46,999 nucleotides of DNA from an uncultured Clostridia bacterium (GTDB lineage: Bacteria > Bacillota > Clostridia > Christensenellales > UBA1242): contig CALVJJ010000008.1 in the NCBI GenBank assembly GCA_944332185.1, positions 1 through 46,999 on the forward strand, given 5' to 3'. Both the position numbers and the translations under genes were made by a program. Shown here in pieces: positions 1 to 8,666 of the stretch. The notes under the pieces were generated by a model. That model had not been told where the DNA came from and did no database searches. It saw only the letters and a list, made by a program, of their open reading frames with translations. Each line of letters starts with the position of its first letter. Position 1 is the first letter of the stretch.

Positions 1-56
1 TTTCAGCGCCGAAGATACTTGCTTAGCAGTGAGTTGGGAAAATAGGACGTTGCCAG
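1..56 (+). rRNA. rrf: 5S ribosomal RNA, 3' part (truncated by window start)
   Basis: The first 56 bases match the 3' half of Firmicutes 5S rRNA: the AGCGCCGAAGATACTTG stretch, then GGGAAAATAGGACG and the closing TTGCCAG. The 5' half lies outside the window. A terminator follows 12 bases later, so this looks like the end of an rRNA operon. Confidence 0.85.
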
Positions 57-67
57 TTTTCCAAAAA

Positions 68-98
68 GACTTATGGAATATCCATAAGTCCTTTTTTT
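68..98 (+). terminator. Intrinsic terminator of the rRNA operon
   Basis: A perfect 10-bp stem (GACTTATGGA / TCCATAAGTC) with a 3-base loop is followed by seven T. It directly follows the 5S rRNA end. Confidence 0.9.
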
Positions 99-309
99 GT
101 TTATATGATACATACATTTTGTGTATTTGTTGTAAATGGATAGCCAATATTAGAAAAAATAGATAAGTAGTACGCATGATAGTAATGGTATTTGCTTACT
201 AGTCTTATGATCTAGGATAGTCTACTTACCAATCTCATACGTGATACCAATAGGATAAGGAAAGTCTTAAAATACATAAACTATATAAAAGTAGGGTATA
301 GATCTAAAA
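99..309. other. Intergenic stretch with no recognised gene
   Basis: This AT-rich stretch between the rRNA terminator and the first gene has no open frame with a ribosome binding site and no tRNA cloverleaf that I can see. Several short dispersed complementary pieces occur (for example TAAGTAG and CTACTTA), but no compact hairpin. Confidence 0.5.
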
Positions 310-342
310 AATACCATCTTGACAGCATGGGGAAATGGTATT
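310..342. promoter_or_regulatory. Inverted repeat over the -35 region, possible operator
   Basis: AATACCAT (310-317) and ATGGTATT (335-342) are perfect 8-bp arms. They bracket the -35 box and touch the first base of the -10 box, which is where a dimeric repressor would block polymerase. No regulator is known for it. Confidence 0.3.
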
Positions 343-347
343 ATACT
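319..347 (+). promoter_or_regulatory. SigA-type promoter for the two-gene operon
   Basis: TTGACA (319-324), a 17-base spacer and TATACT (342-347) make a near-consensus housekeeping promoter. The expected start near 354 gives a very short leader before the ATG at 369. Confidence 0.8.
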
Positions 348-368
348 TATTAAAATATGAGGTAGTAT

Positions 369-1370
369 ATGAAAAAACATCCAATGAGCATGAGTATGCA
401 AAATGAACCAAATAACCATGTACAAAATACAGAACATGGTCAAGATATGATGACAAAACTAATTGAAAAATTAGAAGCATTGTCCATTCTAGAACAAATG
501 GGGAAACAATCCATAGATTTTGCCACTGAAAAATGTAAAAATAGAACAAAAACTATTGAAGAATTATTGCAAAAATCTTTAGAAGATCAATGTTTTGATA
601 TTATGAGAATATATCATGGACTATATCAAGAATGGAATTCTGCAGATGTGACAGCAGATTCGTATGGGGACTTATCGAATGATGTCTATGATTTTGTACT
701 TGAGCTACTAGAAAAAGAATATCATATTATCCATTTTTTAAATTTAACAAGCAAAGCCATAGAACATATGGTGACCAAAAGTGAAGTTGTCTTAAGTCAC
801 TCCAAATCAGAAAAAATATACCAATTCTTGCAGACACTTTGTCAAGATTATTTATTCATGGTACAAGATATAGAGATTGCTATGGATCAAGTAGTATTAG
901 AAAAAGAAATCAAACAACCTTTGACAGATATGCAGTTGATTTGGTATCTAAAAGAATACATGATGCAATATCTGGATCCGGTTGATCCAAATCCTGAAGC
1001 TATGACAGAAGTGTTTATGATCCTTAAAAACCATGAATATTTCTTGGATCATGTAGAATATGTGGTTCATCAATATTATCAATATAATACGAACGTAGAA
1101 AAAATTGTCCATATATATAAAAACATGATGGATCATACCATTTTTCAATATCAAGAGATGATAGATTATCAAGAAAATAAGCATATTTTTGAAATCATAT
1201 CTACATTAGTCACTGCGCTTAAGCAAGAACAAAAGAATCATCAAAAATTGACAAAAGAAATGGTCACCGAATATGTAAAAGAAATTGTGCATGATAGCTA
1301 TCAATTAGAAGATCATGCTTCGTCAAAACTAGACTATGATATGCAACAAGATGCTAACACAATTGCATAA
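369..1370 (+). CDS. Hypothetical protein, predicted helical and cytoplasmic
   Basis: I do not recognise this 333-residue protein. It has no signal peptide, no membrane segment and no catalytic motif that I can name. It is rich in Glu, Lys, Gln, His, Tyr and Met, with a heptad-like spacing of Ile and Leu that suggests a nearly all-helical fold. The N-terminal 25 residues are polar and Asn/His/Gln-rich and probably disordered. ATG at 369 is preceded by GAGG at 359-362. The gene is first in an operon: the next start lies 11 bases after its stop, behind AAGGAGCG. The partner gene has a similar composition, so the two may act together. The operon sits directly downstream of an rRNA operon and has its own strong promoter. 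Confidence 0.75.
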   Translation: MKKHPMSMSMQNEPNNHVQNTEHGQDMMTKLIEKLEALSILEQMGKQSIDFATEKCKNRTKTIEELLQKSLEDQCFDIMRIYHGLYQEWNSADVTADSYGDLSNDVYDFVLELLEKEYHIIHFLNLTSKAIEHMVTKSEVVLSHSKSEKIYQFLQTLCQDYLFMVQDIEIAMDQVVLEKEIKQPLTDMQLIWYLKEYMMQYLDPVDPNPEAMTEVFMILKNHEYFLDHVEYVVHQYYQYNTNVEKIVHIYKNMMDHTIFQYQEMIDYQENKHIFEIISTLVTALKQEQKNHQKLTKEMVTEYVKEIVHDSYQLEDHASSKLDYDMQQDANTIA

Positions 1371-1381
1371 AAGGAGCGAAT

Positions 1382-2650
1382 ATGTATAGCCAAAAAGATT
1401 TAGAAATTTTGCAAAAGAAATGGAATATAGCAACGAATGAAAAATTATCAACCATTAAAGAAATATATGATCCTTATTTGGTTAATGAATTAGAAGATAA
1501 GATTCTAAAAATCTATGATCAATACACTAAAAATCCAGATCTTATTGTCTACAATTTTACGAGTATTGAAAAGAAATACAAAATACAAGATGAGACCAAA
1601 AACAATCAATCCCAACAGTCTAGTCAAAAACTCCCATATATGGGTTTTGTCAACAAATTATTAGATGAATCTGTTGATACACGTATGGCAAAACTATATG
1701 AATTATATTTGTTTGTGTATCATATTGAACAAGATTATACTACTTATAATAATGATACGGTCTATATGTATAAAAGAGAATTTTACCATATTTTAACTTC
1801 ACTACTGGCAAGTAACTGGAGTTATTATGATGATATGAATATACTAGCAAAAAGTATATCTTCTATTGCATCAAAATTGGATCAAACAGTTCACAATGAG
1901 CATACACAAAGGGTGTATGATTCTTTGCATATGCATAATATGTTAAAATCCATGATTGTATTGTTTAATAATTTTGATTATGTATTGGATTTTTATTTGG
2001 ATTATACACAATATGAGATAGGGAACAATTCTCTAATTTCTATAAAATCATTTGAAAGTGATTTTTACACCTATTTGGAAGAAGCGTATCAACAAAGAAT
2101 GCATGAGCATCAAACAAATATAGGAAATGCCAATAGCAAAGATTTGTTTTTACAATATTTATTATTTCCAAATAAAGAAAGAAAACAAATGTTTTATTTA
2201 GTCAAAGATGAATATGAATATTTAAAAAACGTATTAGATGTTTTGCAATGTTACAAACATGAGTATCATTTTTTACAACATGAACTGGATAGGCAAGAAA
2301 TACCTGTACTAGATCCATCTTTTCAAACAGAAGAAAATAGAGTAAAAAAAGAAACTTTTATCTTTATAGAGTCTGTTTATACTTCTATGCTTAACTGTGA
2401 AGAATATAGAGAGCAAGCTTTACAAAAGAAAAAATATACCATGCAAAAGAAAAGATTGACAAAAGAAGATGCTTTAAAAGTGATTTTTGATCATCATCTA
2501 ACAAGTCTCGAATGTTATCCTTATTATGACCAATACATTAAAACTGGGAAAAATAGCATCTATAGAATAGAAGGTGATGGCATAGAAGAAGAGGACATAG
2601 AAAGAGACGAGTTGGACATAGAAGAAGATAGTAGTGTAATCGTATCATAA
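1382..2650 (+). CDS. Hypothetical protein with acidic C-terminal tail
   Basis: I do not recognise this 422-residue protein. It is Tyr-rich (YYDD, DFYLDYTQYE, CYPYYDQY) and looks helical throughout, with no membrane segment or signal peptide. A polar Gln/Ser-rich linker lies near residues 70-85. The last 25 residues are strongly acidic (GIEEEDIERDELDIEEDSS), which could be a binding tail. The start at 1382 is fixed by AAGGAGCG ending 3 bases upstream, and the gene lies 11 bases after the previous hypothetical gene, so the two are very likely co-transcribed. No clear terminator follows; only a weak GCATAGGT/ACCT...ATGC fold is seen near 2678-2694. Confidence 0.75.
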   Translation: MYSQKDLEILQKKWNIATNEKLSTIKEIYDPYLVNELEDKILKIYDQYTKNPDLIVYNFTSIEKKYKIQDETKNNQSQQSSQKLPYMGFVNKLLDESVDTRMAKLYELYLFVYHIEQDYTTYNNDTVYMYKREFYHILTSLLASNWSYYDDMNILAKSISSIASKLDQTVHNEHTQRVYDSLHMHNMLKSMIVLFNNFDYVLDFYLDYTQYEIGNNSLISIKSFESDFYTYLEEAYQQRMHEHQTNIGNANSKDLFLQYLLFPNKERKQMFYLVKDEYEYLKNVLDVLQCYKHEYHFLQHELDRQEIPVLDPSFQTEENRVKKETFIFIESVYTSMLNCEEYREQALQKKKYTMQKKRLTKEDALKVIFDHHLTSLECYPYYDQYIKTGKNSIYRIEGDGIEEEDIERDELDIEEDSSVIVS

Positions 2651-2713
2651 GACAACTAGTAGGGAAAAGCATAGGTCAAAACCTAAAAAATGCCCATTTT
2701 TACAAATACAGTA

Positions 2714-2742
2714 TTGACTTTTTTTACATTTTTGAGTATACT
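2714..2742 (+). promoter_or_regulatory. SigA-type promoter for the GLUG-repeat surface protein
   Basis: TTGACT (2714-2719), 17-base spacer, TATACT (2737-2742). Transcription would start near 2749, giving a leader of about 98 bases. Confidence 0.7.
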
Positions 2743-2791
2743 ATTTATAATAAAAAGTATGCAAAGTGAGTGATTGCAACAAAATAGATAC

Positions 2792-2825
2792 TTTATGACA
2801 ATAATACATAAGTAATTGTCATAAA
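2792..2825 (+). promoter_or_regulatory. 11-bp inverted repeat in the leader, just before the ribosome binding site
   Basis: TTTATGACAAT (2792-2802) and ATTGTCATAAA (2815-2825) are perfect complements with a 12-base loop. The hairpin ends 11 bases before the GGAG at 2837-2840. It could be an mRNA structure affecting stability or initiation, or a DNA operator. There is no T-run, so it is not a terminator. Confidence 0.45.
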
Positions 2826-2846
2826 AATAAAAATATGGAGTAAGAT

Positions 2847-5800
2847 ATGAAAAAATTTTTAATATACTTAGTTTCTATATTGATCGTAGTAGCAATTGGA
2901 TTTACGGTTTTTTTTGTGGTACGAGATGAAGAAAGAATCTTTATTTCTGCTAACACTTTATATGTAGACGTCAATGATACTTTTACGATTGATGTGACTT
3001 TTGAAAATAAGAAGTCCTATACTACGGTAGAAATATCAAGTGAAGTACCTAGTGTTGTTAGTTACAATAAGGAAACAAATACTTTTACAGCTGTTGGTGG
3101 AGGACTTGCAAGAATCCGTTTTAAAACCAACAATGTAAAATTCCGTAATTTGTATTGTGATGTATATGTAGGCGATGGATCAAAGACAGCACCTTTCTAT
3201 ATTCAATCTGCAAAAAAACTAGCAAGTATTGGATATGAACAAGTTGCAGTAGAAAATGCTGATGGTAGTGTGGACATGGTAGCAAAATATCCACTTGATG
3301 CCAATTATAAATTAGCCAACAATATTGATTTATCTACCTATAATGGTGGATATTGGCAACCAATCGGCAGTATTAGTGTACAAAATTCCAATGCATTCAC
3401 TGGAACTTTTGATGGGAATGGTTATACCATATCTGGTATGCGTATTGACATGCAAAAGATGAATGAAGAAATGGACACTGCTCAAACAGCAGAAGAAGTA
3501 GGCTTATTTGCAAAATTAGGTGTGAATGCTACTGTTTCCAATATCAAATTTTCTAATGTCAATATTGATGGAAGTTATACTTATGGTGGTATTGTAGCAG
3601 GAACAAGTCTTGGTGCAACCATTGAAAGAATTGAAGCAAAGAATGTTTATATCAACAACAACAATTTGAATACCCCTTATAATGGTGGTATCGTAGGATA
3701 CCAAAATGATCAATACGATGAAGAATATGCTTATACGTATGTTGCAAAAGTAGATCGTTGCAGTATTACCAATTTAAAGATGGGAAAACGTTTGAGCCCT
3801 GATGGTGTTACCTATGAAGATGGTAGTTTAGTAGGATATATTGGTGGGCTTGTTGGATACAATCAAGGTGGTATTGTGATATTTAGTTATATCAGTGATG
3901 CAGACATCAAAGCAAGTAATGGCAATGTACTTGCAGCTGGTGGACTTGTAGGGTACAATACACATTTTGATAACAATGGAAAAATTACCAATTCTAATGA
4001 TTGGGTTGGTGGACACGTAAAAGATAGTTATGCTAGTGTCAACTGTGAAGGCGTAGCCAATTCTTATGGTATGCTGATTGGGTATTATGATCTAAAGACC
4101 GTAGTTTTGGATAACACCTTAACAACACAAGATGGAAAAACTGTGGAAAAAACCATTAGCAAAGTTTATGGACTGATTTATGACAACAGCAAGTCTTATG
4201 TGATGAATGACGTGACTCCAAATAATATTGCTATTGGTAACTATCCTGATCAACCAGTAAGCCTTGATGCAAAATATGTTGCTTATGGTCTTACACCAGA
4301 TGAAATGCAAAATTCTGCAAATTATATTTCTTACAAAAAAGAAATTGGAGAAGAAACCTATACTTATAAATGGCCAATCAATGATGTTTGGTATTTCAAA
4401 GGATCTTCTGTCAATCATGGATATCCAGTATTAGATTATGCTGCTAAAGTCGTAAGTTACGGTATCAGTGATATTGGGGACGCGAATATTATTAGTAATG
4501 TCACAGATTTTAAAAACATGAATCCTAATAAAGATTATGTTTTGACAGCTGATATTGTTATTGATAACACAGAAGAAGAATGGACAGGAATAGATAATTT
4601 CTCTGGTAAATTCTATGTGGCAAAAAATAATGATGGCACATATCCAACCATATCTTTCAAGAAAACTTCTTCTGCTCCAATCTTTAATACGATTACCCAA
4701 GAGGGTGAAGTTCATAATTTACACGTAGTCAATAGCACTTTTGAAAATTTGGTTAATGAATACTTTGGTATCATTGCTGGAGAAAACTATGGATTGATCG
4801 AAAGCGCAGTGATTACAGATTGTAGTATTACGGGAGCAAAAATTGTAGGTGCTGTTGCAGGATATAATGCAGGTGGTATTACAGGAAAACTTGCAACAGA
4901 AGAAGGACAAAGTGATGAGTACTGCATGGTATCTAATACCAGTGTACTGATTAAAGCAGGCAACAATACTATGATGATTGGTGGAATTGCTGGCTTTAAT
5001 GAAGGTGGTAGTATTCGATATGTACGTGTAGAAAATTCCAATGTAGAAGTACAAGCACAAGTTGATGATACTACACAATCAGTTACCTTTGGTGACACAC
5101 AAGCAGGTGGTATTGTAGGGAATAACTATGCAGGATTAGTGGAAGATGCAATTTACTTTAATCCTACAATTAGTGGTGTAAAAGTAGCCAATGCGATTAG
5201 TAATGTGATGGTTGGTGGTATTGCTGGAGAAACATCAGGCAGAATGATGGATTCTTATGTATATGCGAACATTAGTGGTAAAAACACTTATGAAAATGTA
5301 GATAGTTCTTTGGTAAAATCTTATGCCGGTGGTCTTGCTGGTAAAGTATCTGGTGATCCTACCAAGATTGATGATACCTATGCAACACATATTGAAGATT
5401 GTGGTGTGATTGGTGGATCTGTTTCTGGATATTATGCAGGTGGATTAGTTGGATATATGAGTATTGGCAACAATCCTACTAGAATTTTGACACAAGATAT
5501 TTTTGAATATTTCAAAGGATCTGGTTACAATGCTGTAACAACCAATGAAGCGCCAATAGATCTAGCTTCTTCTTATACCAATGCATCTGTTTCTGGATAT
5601 TATGTTGGAGGATTGGTGTCTTATATTTCTAATGGTAGAGTACAAAATTGTTATGCTAATTCTTCCTTAAAAGGAGCAAGCGACGGAGCTCAAAAAGCAG
5701 GTCTTGTTGCTCTTGCAAAATTCTCTTATATTCAACAAAATTCTAGTTGTGCAGGCGCTGTGATTGAATATTGTTATTCTAACTGTGAATTTGATACAAC

Positions 5801-6275
5801 TGGAGAAAATTATGCTTTAGCAACTGGTAATTTTAGAAAATCATCTTTCCGTGATTTTATCAATTTAGGACCAGGAAGACAAGATGGTTTCTTCTTAAAA
5901 TGTTTGTATAATGTAGACCGTTTGAATGCAGGGGAAGCAAAATTACCTTCAAGCGATGATGTAGCAAACTTTGTGTTGGGTTCTTGGGTCATCAATATCA
6001 ATACACAAGACTGGATGTCAGGTTTGCAAAATTTCTGGAACAAATTATGGGGTACGAATGTAGAATTCAATCCTGTATTAGTTGGAGATTATAACAACAT
6101 TGTTTGCCGTGAAGCAGATATGAAAGGAGAAAATCCATACGCATTTATCGATAAGAATGGATACAACAAAGTAAACTGGATATATCAAAATAACCAAATG
6201 CCAACGCTTACAAATTGTGACTACTATGTTGTAGAACAATTAGAAGATGGTTCAAGAGTGTTGGTAAAACAATAA
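2847..6275 (+). CDS. Large membrane-anchored extracellular protein with GLUG repeats
   Basis: The 1142-residue protein starts MKKF and has one hydrophobic segment at about residues 4-26 followed by RDEER. This is a signal anchor, or a signal peptide without an obvious cleavage site. Residues about 32-105 resemble a bacterial Ig-like (Big) domain. From about 150 on there are roughly eleven copies of the GLUG motif (GGIVGYQN, GGLVGYNQ, GGLVGYNT, GGIAGFNE, GGIVGNNY, GGLAGKVS, GGLVGYMS and others). This Pfam family is known from surface adhesins and IgA-protease-like proteins and is expected to form a beta-helix. There is no LPxTG or other sorting signal at the C-terminus, so the N-terminal helix is the likely anchor. 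SD GGAG lies 6 bases before ATG. The gene has its own promoter and terminator. The adhesin role is inferred from the repeats; the ligand is unknown. Confidence 0.8.
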   Translation: MKKFLIYLVSILIVVAIGFTVFFVVRDEERIFISANTLYVDVNDTFTIDVTFENKKSYTTVEISSEVPSVVSYNKETNTFTAVGGGLARIRFKTNNVKFRNLYCDVYVGDGSKTAPFYIQSAKKLASIGYEQVAVENADGSVDMVAKYPLDANYKLANNIDLSTYNGGYWQPIGSISVQNSNAFTGTFDGNGYTISGMRIDMQKMNEEMDTAQTAEEVGLFAKLGVNATVSNIKFSNVNIDGSYTYGGIVAGTSLGATIERIEAKNVYINNNNLNTPYNGGIVGYQNDQYDEEYAYTYVAKVDRCSITNLKMGKRLSPDGVTYEDGSLVGYIGGLVGYNQGGIVIFSYISDADIKASNGNVLAAGGLVGYNTHFDNNGKITNSNDWVGGHVKDSYASVNCEGVANSYGMLIGYYDLKTVVLDNTLTTQDGKTVEKTISKVYGLIYDNSKSYVMNDVTPNNIAIGNYPDQPVSLDAKYVAYGLTPDEMQNSANYISYKKEIGEETYTYKWPINDVWYFKGSSVNHGYPVLDYAAKVVSYGISDIGDANIISNVTDFKNMNPNKDYVLTADIVIDNTEEEWTGIDNFSGKFYVAKNNDGTYPTISFKKTSSAPIFNTITQEGEVHNLHVVNSTFENLVNEYFGIIAGENYGLIESAVITDCSITGAKIVGAVAGYNAGGITGKLATEEGQSDEYCMVSNTSVLIKAGNNTMMIGGIAGFNEGGSIRYVRVENSNVEVQAQVDDTTQSVTFGDTQAGGIVGNNYAGLVEDAIYFNPTISGVKVANAISNVMVGGIAGETSGRMMDSYVYANISGKNTYENVDSSLVKSYAGGLAGKVSGDPTKIDDTYATHIEDCGVIGGSVSGYYAGGLVGYMSIGNNPTRILTQDIFEYFKGSGYNAVTTNEAPIDLASSYTNASVSGYYVGGLVSYISNGRVQNCYANSSLKGASDGAQKAGLVALAKFSYIQQNSSCAGAVIEYCYSNCEFDTTGENYALATGNFRKSSFRDFINLGPGRQDGFFLKCLYNVDRLNAGEAKLPSSDDVANFVLGSWVININTQDWMSGLQNFWNKLWGTNVEFNPVLVGDYNNIVCREADMKGENPYAFIDKNGYNKVNWIYQNNQMPTLTNCDYYVVEQLEDGSRVLVKQ

Positions 6276-6303
6276 AAAAATGGAAGGCAACTTCCATTTT
6301 TTT
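6274..6303 (+). terminator. Intrinsic terminator after the GLUG-repeat gene
   Basis: ATGGAAG / CTTCCAT stem with GCAA loop (a GNRA tetraloop), flanked by A-run and T-run. It overlaps the stop codon. Confidence 0.9.
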
Positions 6304-6511
6304 ATTTATTATTTAGTCATATGGTAATCATCATGATAGCATCATATTGTATTGTTTTCTAATGGTATATTTTTTATATTTTAAATTTTTAAAATATGTG
6401 TAGTATATTACGTCTTGATTGTTGTCGGTGAAAATCCTATCATTACATATTAGTTGCTATCGTAAAGAGAATGAAAATGATCTATCAAAGATACGATTTT
6501 TCATAAAAAAG
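6304..6511. other. Intergenic stretch with no recognised gene
   Basis: Between two terminators. It contains an AT-only 9-bp inverted repeat (ATATTTTAA at 6376-6384, TTAAAATAT at 6389-6397). I see no gene and no promoter facing an ORF here. Confidence 0.5.
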
Positions 6512-6540
6512 AAAAACACAACAAATTGTTGTGTTTTTTT
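6512..6540 (-). terminator. Intrinsic terminator downstream of spoVG, bidirectional in form
   Basis: AAAAACACAAC / GTTGTGTTTTT stem with an AAATT loop, flanked by A-run and T-run on both strands. It lies 36 bases past the spoVG stop on the reverse strand. Confidence 0.85.
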
Positions 6541-6576
6541 ATGCTTATATTTGGGCACACCAAAACATAAGATATA

Positions 6577-6840
6577 TTATTTTCCTAATTCCTTATGAAA
6601 AGCATCAAGAACAAGTTTTGTAACCATTTCACGAGTAGCTGTGTCTAATGGGTGTGCAATATCTTTGTATTGTCCGTCTGGTGTTTTTCTTCTTGGCATA
6701 TTGACAAAATATCCTTGTGCACCTTCGATGACTTTAATGTCATGAACGACAAAGACTCCATCAATGGTGATAGAAGCAAATGCTTTTAATTTGCTGTCTT
6801 CTTTTTGCAATAGTCTCACTCTTACATCTGTAATATTCAT
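6577..6840 (-). CDS. spoVG: SpoVG family RNA/DNA-binding regulator
   Basis: An 87-residue protein beginning MNITDVRVRL with the full SpoVG fold: ITIDGVFVVHDIKVIEG and the signature FVNMPRRKTPDGQYKDIAHP at about residues 45-64. SpoVG is a small nucleic-acid-binding global regulator in Firmicutes, first known from sporulation and septation but also present in non-spore-formers. The family length (about 85-100) fits. An upstream extension of 21 codons is open, but the start at 6840 is chosen because AAGGAAGG lies 8 bases before it and the family begins at this Met. It is monocistronic and divergent from murC across 123 bases. A weak TTGTAT/TAAAAT pair is visible upstream. Confidence 0.95.
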   Translation of the reverse strand: MNITDVRVRLLQKEDSKLKAFASITIDGVFVVHDIKVIEGAQGYFVNMPRRKTPDGQYKDIAHPLDTATREMVTKLVLDAFHKELGK

Positions 6841-6963
6841 TTTGTTTACCTTCCTTTTTTGTTTTAAAGCATCTTGCTTTATACCATATTTTACCATATA
6901 CAAAAATAAAAATACAACTTTTTTCTATATATTTCATATATAATTTTGAGGTATTTTTATAAA

Positions 6964-8301
6964 ATGATACAAAAACATATACATTTTATTGGAATTGGTG
7001 GAATTAGTATGAGTGCCCTTGCCAAACTATGTTTACATCAAGGATATGAAGTATCTGGAAGTGATATGCATGATAGTATAGAAATACAAAAATTAAAAGA
7101 ATTGGGTGCAACTATATACATAGGGCATGATGCTACGCATCTAAAGAATGTCGATATGGTTGTATATTCTGGAGCAATTCCTACGAATAACTGTGAAAGA
7201 CAATATGCTCAAAGTCATCATATTCCTTGTTATGAAAGGGCAGAATTTTTAGGACATATTTGTGCTTTGTACAAACATACTATTGCCATTGCAGGAACAC
7301 ATGGCAAAACCACCACGACAAGTATGATTGGTTGGATTTTTCAAGAAGCAAACTATCAACCAACTGTTCACATTGGGGGAGAAAGTGTCAATATGGAAAC
7401 CAATATGGTATTGGGAGAAGACACTTATTGTATTACAGAAGCGTGTGAATATCGCAATTCCATGCAATATATTCTGCCAGAAACAGCTGTCATTACTTCG
7501 ATAGAAGAAGACCACATGGATTGCTATCATGATTTGCAAGATTTAAAAAATGCTTTTCATAACTTTTATGCTAAAGCAAAGGTTGTTGTGAGTCCACTTT
7601 CTCTACCTATTGGGAAAGGACAACATTTTGTCTTTTGTGGGTGGGAAGAAGAGGACACTACGGTATATGCTGAACATACATTTTTAATTTGTGGGGCAAA
7701 AGAAACAAAAGATGGGTGCTGGTTTGAAGTCAAAAAAGATGGGTATTACTATGGACATTTCTACCTTACTATGCATGGCAGATATAACGTTATGAATGCC
7801 CTTTTAGCCGTGGCTGTTGCTGATTATTATGATATACCTTACACAAGAATTTATACGGCTTTAAGAGCCTTTCAGGGCGTAAAAAGAAGATGTGAAACGT
7901 TAGGATATGTTGCAGGGAAAAAAGTCATTGCTGATTATGCCCATCACCCTACAGAAATTCATGCTTTCTTATCTTCTTTACAACCATATTACCCTAAAAC
8001 TTTGTGTGTCTTTCAACCTCACACTTATTCTAGGACAAAATCACTATTGTATTCTTTTCAAAAAGTGCTACAAGAGTGTACCTATCTGTGTCTGTTGCCT
8101 ACCTATCCGGCAAGAGAAGAATATGATGCAAAAGGAGATAGTGGAACACTTTTTCAAAAGATTAGGAAAAAGAATAAAAAATATATCAGTCATTTGCAAG
8201 ATATTCCAGCTCAATGGATAGAAAGGTGTTCTGTCATTGTGCTTGTGGGAGCAGGAGATATCTATGAGAAAGGAAAACTTTGGCTGGAAAATCAAAAATA
8301 A
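6964..8301 (+). CDS. murC: UDP-N-acetylmuramate--L-alanine ligase
   Basis: Adds L-Ala to UDP-MurNAc, the first amino acid of the peptidoglycan stem, using ATP in the cytoplasm. The 445-residue protein shows the N-terminal UDP-binding loop GIGGISMSALA (10-20), the ATP P-loop GTHGKTTTT (111-119), the Mur-ligase EACEYRNS and DHMDCYHD motifs, GRYNVMNALLA in the central domain, and ADYAHHPTEI plus FQPHTYSRTK in the C-terminal domain. The HxxTR variant HTYSRT is typical of MurC. ATG at 6964 is preferred over an in-frame TTG at 6946 because GAGG (6948-6951) serves it and the family starts just before the GIGG loop. It stands alone, with spoVG divergent upstream and rpmE with its own promoter downstream. 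Confidence 0.95.
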   Translation: MIQKHIHFIGIGGISMSALAKLCLHQGYEVSGSDMHDSIEIQKLKELGATIYIGHDATHLKNVDMVVYSGAIPTNNCERQYAQSHHIPCYERAEFLGHICALYKHTIAIAGTHGKTTTTSMIGWIFQEANYQPTVHIGGESVNMETNMVLGEDTYCITEACEYRNSMQYILPETAVITSIEEDHMDCYHDLQDLKNAFHNFYAKAKVVVSPLSLPIGKGQHFVFCGWEEEDTTVYAEHTFLICGAKETKDGCWFEVKKDGYYYGHFYLTMHGRYNVMNALLAVAVADYYDIPYTRIYTALRAFQGVKRRCETLGYVAGKKVIADYAHHPTEIHAFLSSLQPYYPKTLCVFQPHTYSRTKSLLYSFQKVLQECTYLCLLPTYPAREEYDAKGDSGTLFQKIRKKNKKYISHLQDIPAQWIERCSVIVLVGAGDIYEKGKLWLENQK

Positions 8302-8323
8302 TCTAAAAAAATAAAAAATAATG

Positions 8324-8352
8324 TTGACTAATACGTAAAAATCTATTATAAT
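8324..8352 (+). promoter_or_regulatory. SigA-type promoter for rpmE
   Basis: TTGACT (8324-8329), 17-base spacer, consensus TATAAT (8347-8352). Confidence 0.85.
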
Positions 8353-8393
8353 AGTAAAGCAAAATCGAGAGAAAAAATGATAGAGGTGATAAT

Positions 8394-8600
8394 ATGAAAA
8401 AAGGTATACATCCAGATTATCATGAAGTAGAAGTAGTTTGTGCATGTGGCGCTAGTTTCAAAACTAGATCCACTCATGCTGGTAACGTAGTAAAAGTTGA
8501 CGTTTGTAGCAAATGTCATCCATTCTATAGTGGAAAACAAAAACTAGTTGATACTGAAGGTAGAGTTGATAAGTTCAAAAGAAAATACAATTTGGACTAA
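8394..8600 (+). CDS. rpmE: 50S ribosomal protein L31, zinc-binding form
   Basis: A 68-residue protein starting [14 protein letters not shown], the standard start of L31. Cys16, Cys18, Cys38 and Cys41 form the zinc site of the C+ (RpmE1) form, with [16 protein letters not shown] as the family C-terminus. L31 sits at the 30S-50S bridge near the central protuberance. The C+ form is the one replaced by a zinc-free paralogue under zinc limitation in some bacteria. SD GAGGTG lies just upstream. It has its own consensus promoter and terminator. Confidence 0.97.
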   Translation: MKKGIHPDYHEVEVVCACGASFKTRSTHAGNVVKVDVCSKCHPFYSGKQKLVDTEGRVDKFKRKYNLD

Positions 8601-8607
8601 AAATAAA

Positions 8608-8655
8608 AACCTATTAAAGAGTGGATATATCTATTCTTTAATAGGTTATTTTTTA
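8608..8655 (+). terminator. Intrinsic terminator after rpmE
   Basis: Perfect 13-bp stem (AACCTATTAAAGA / TCTTTAATAGGTT) followed by ATTTTTT. prmC begins 11 bases later, so prmC-prfA-trpS would need read-through here or an unseen promoter. Confidence 0.9.
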
Positions 8656-8666
8656 TATGGTGAGTG

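Noticed and set aside
99-309. tRNA gene behind the 5S rRNA
   Set aside because: No cloverleaf with TTCRANY-type arm and matching acceptor stem is visible.
304-549. An 81-residue reverse-strand ORF at the start of the first operon
   Set aside because: It overlaps the promoter and the start of the forward gene, lacks an SD, and its composition is that of an antisense frame.
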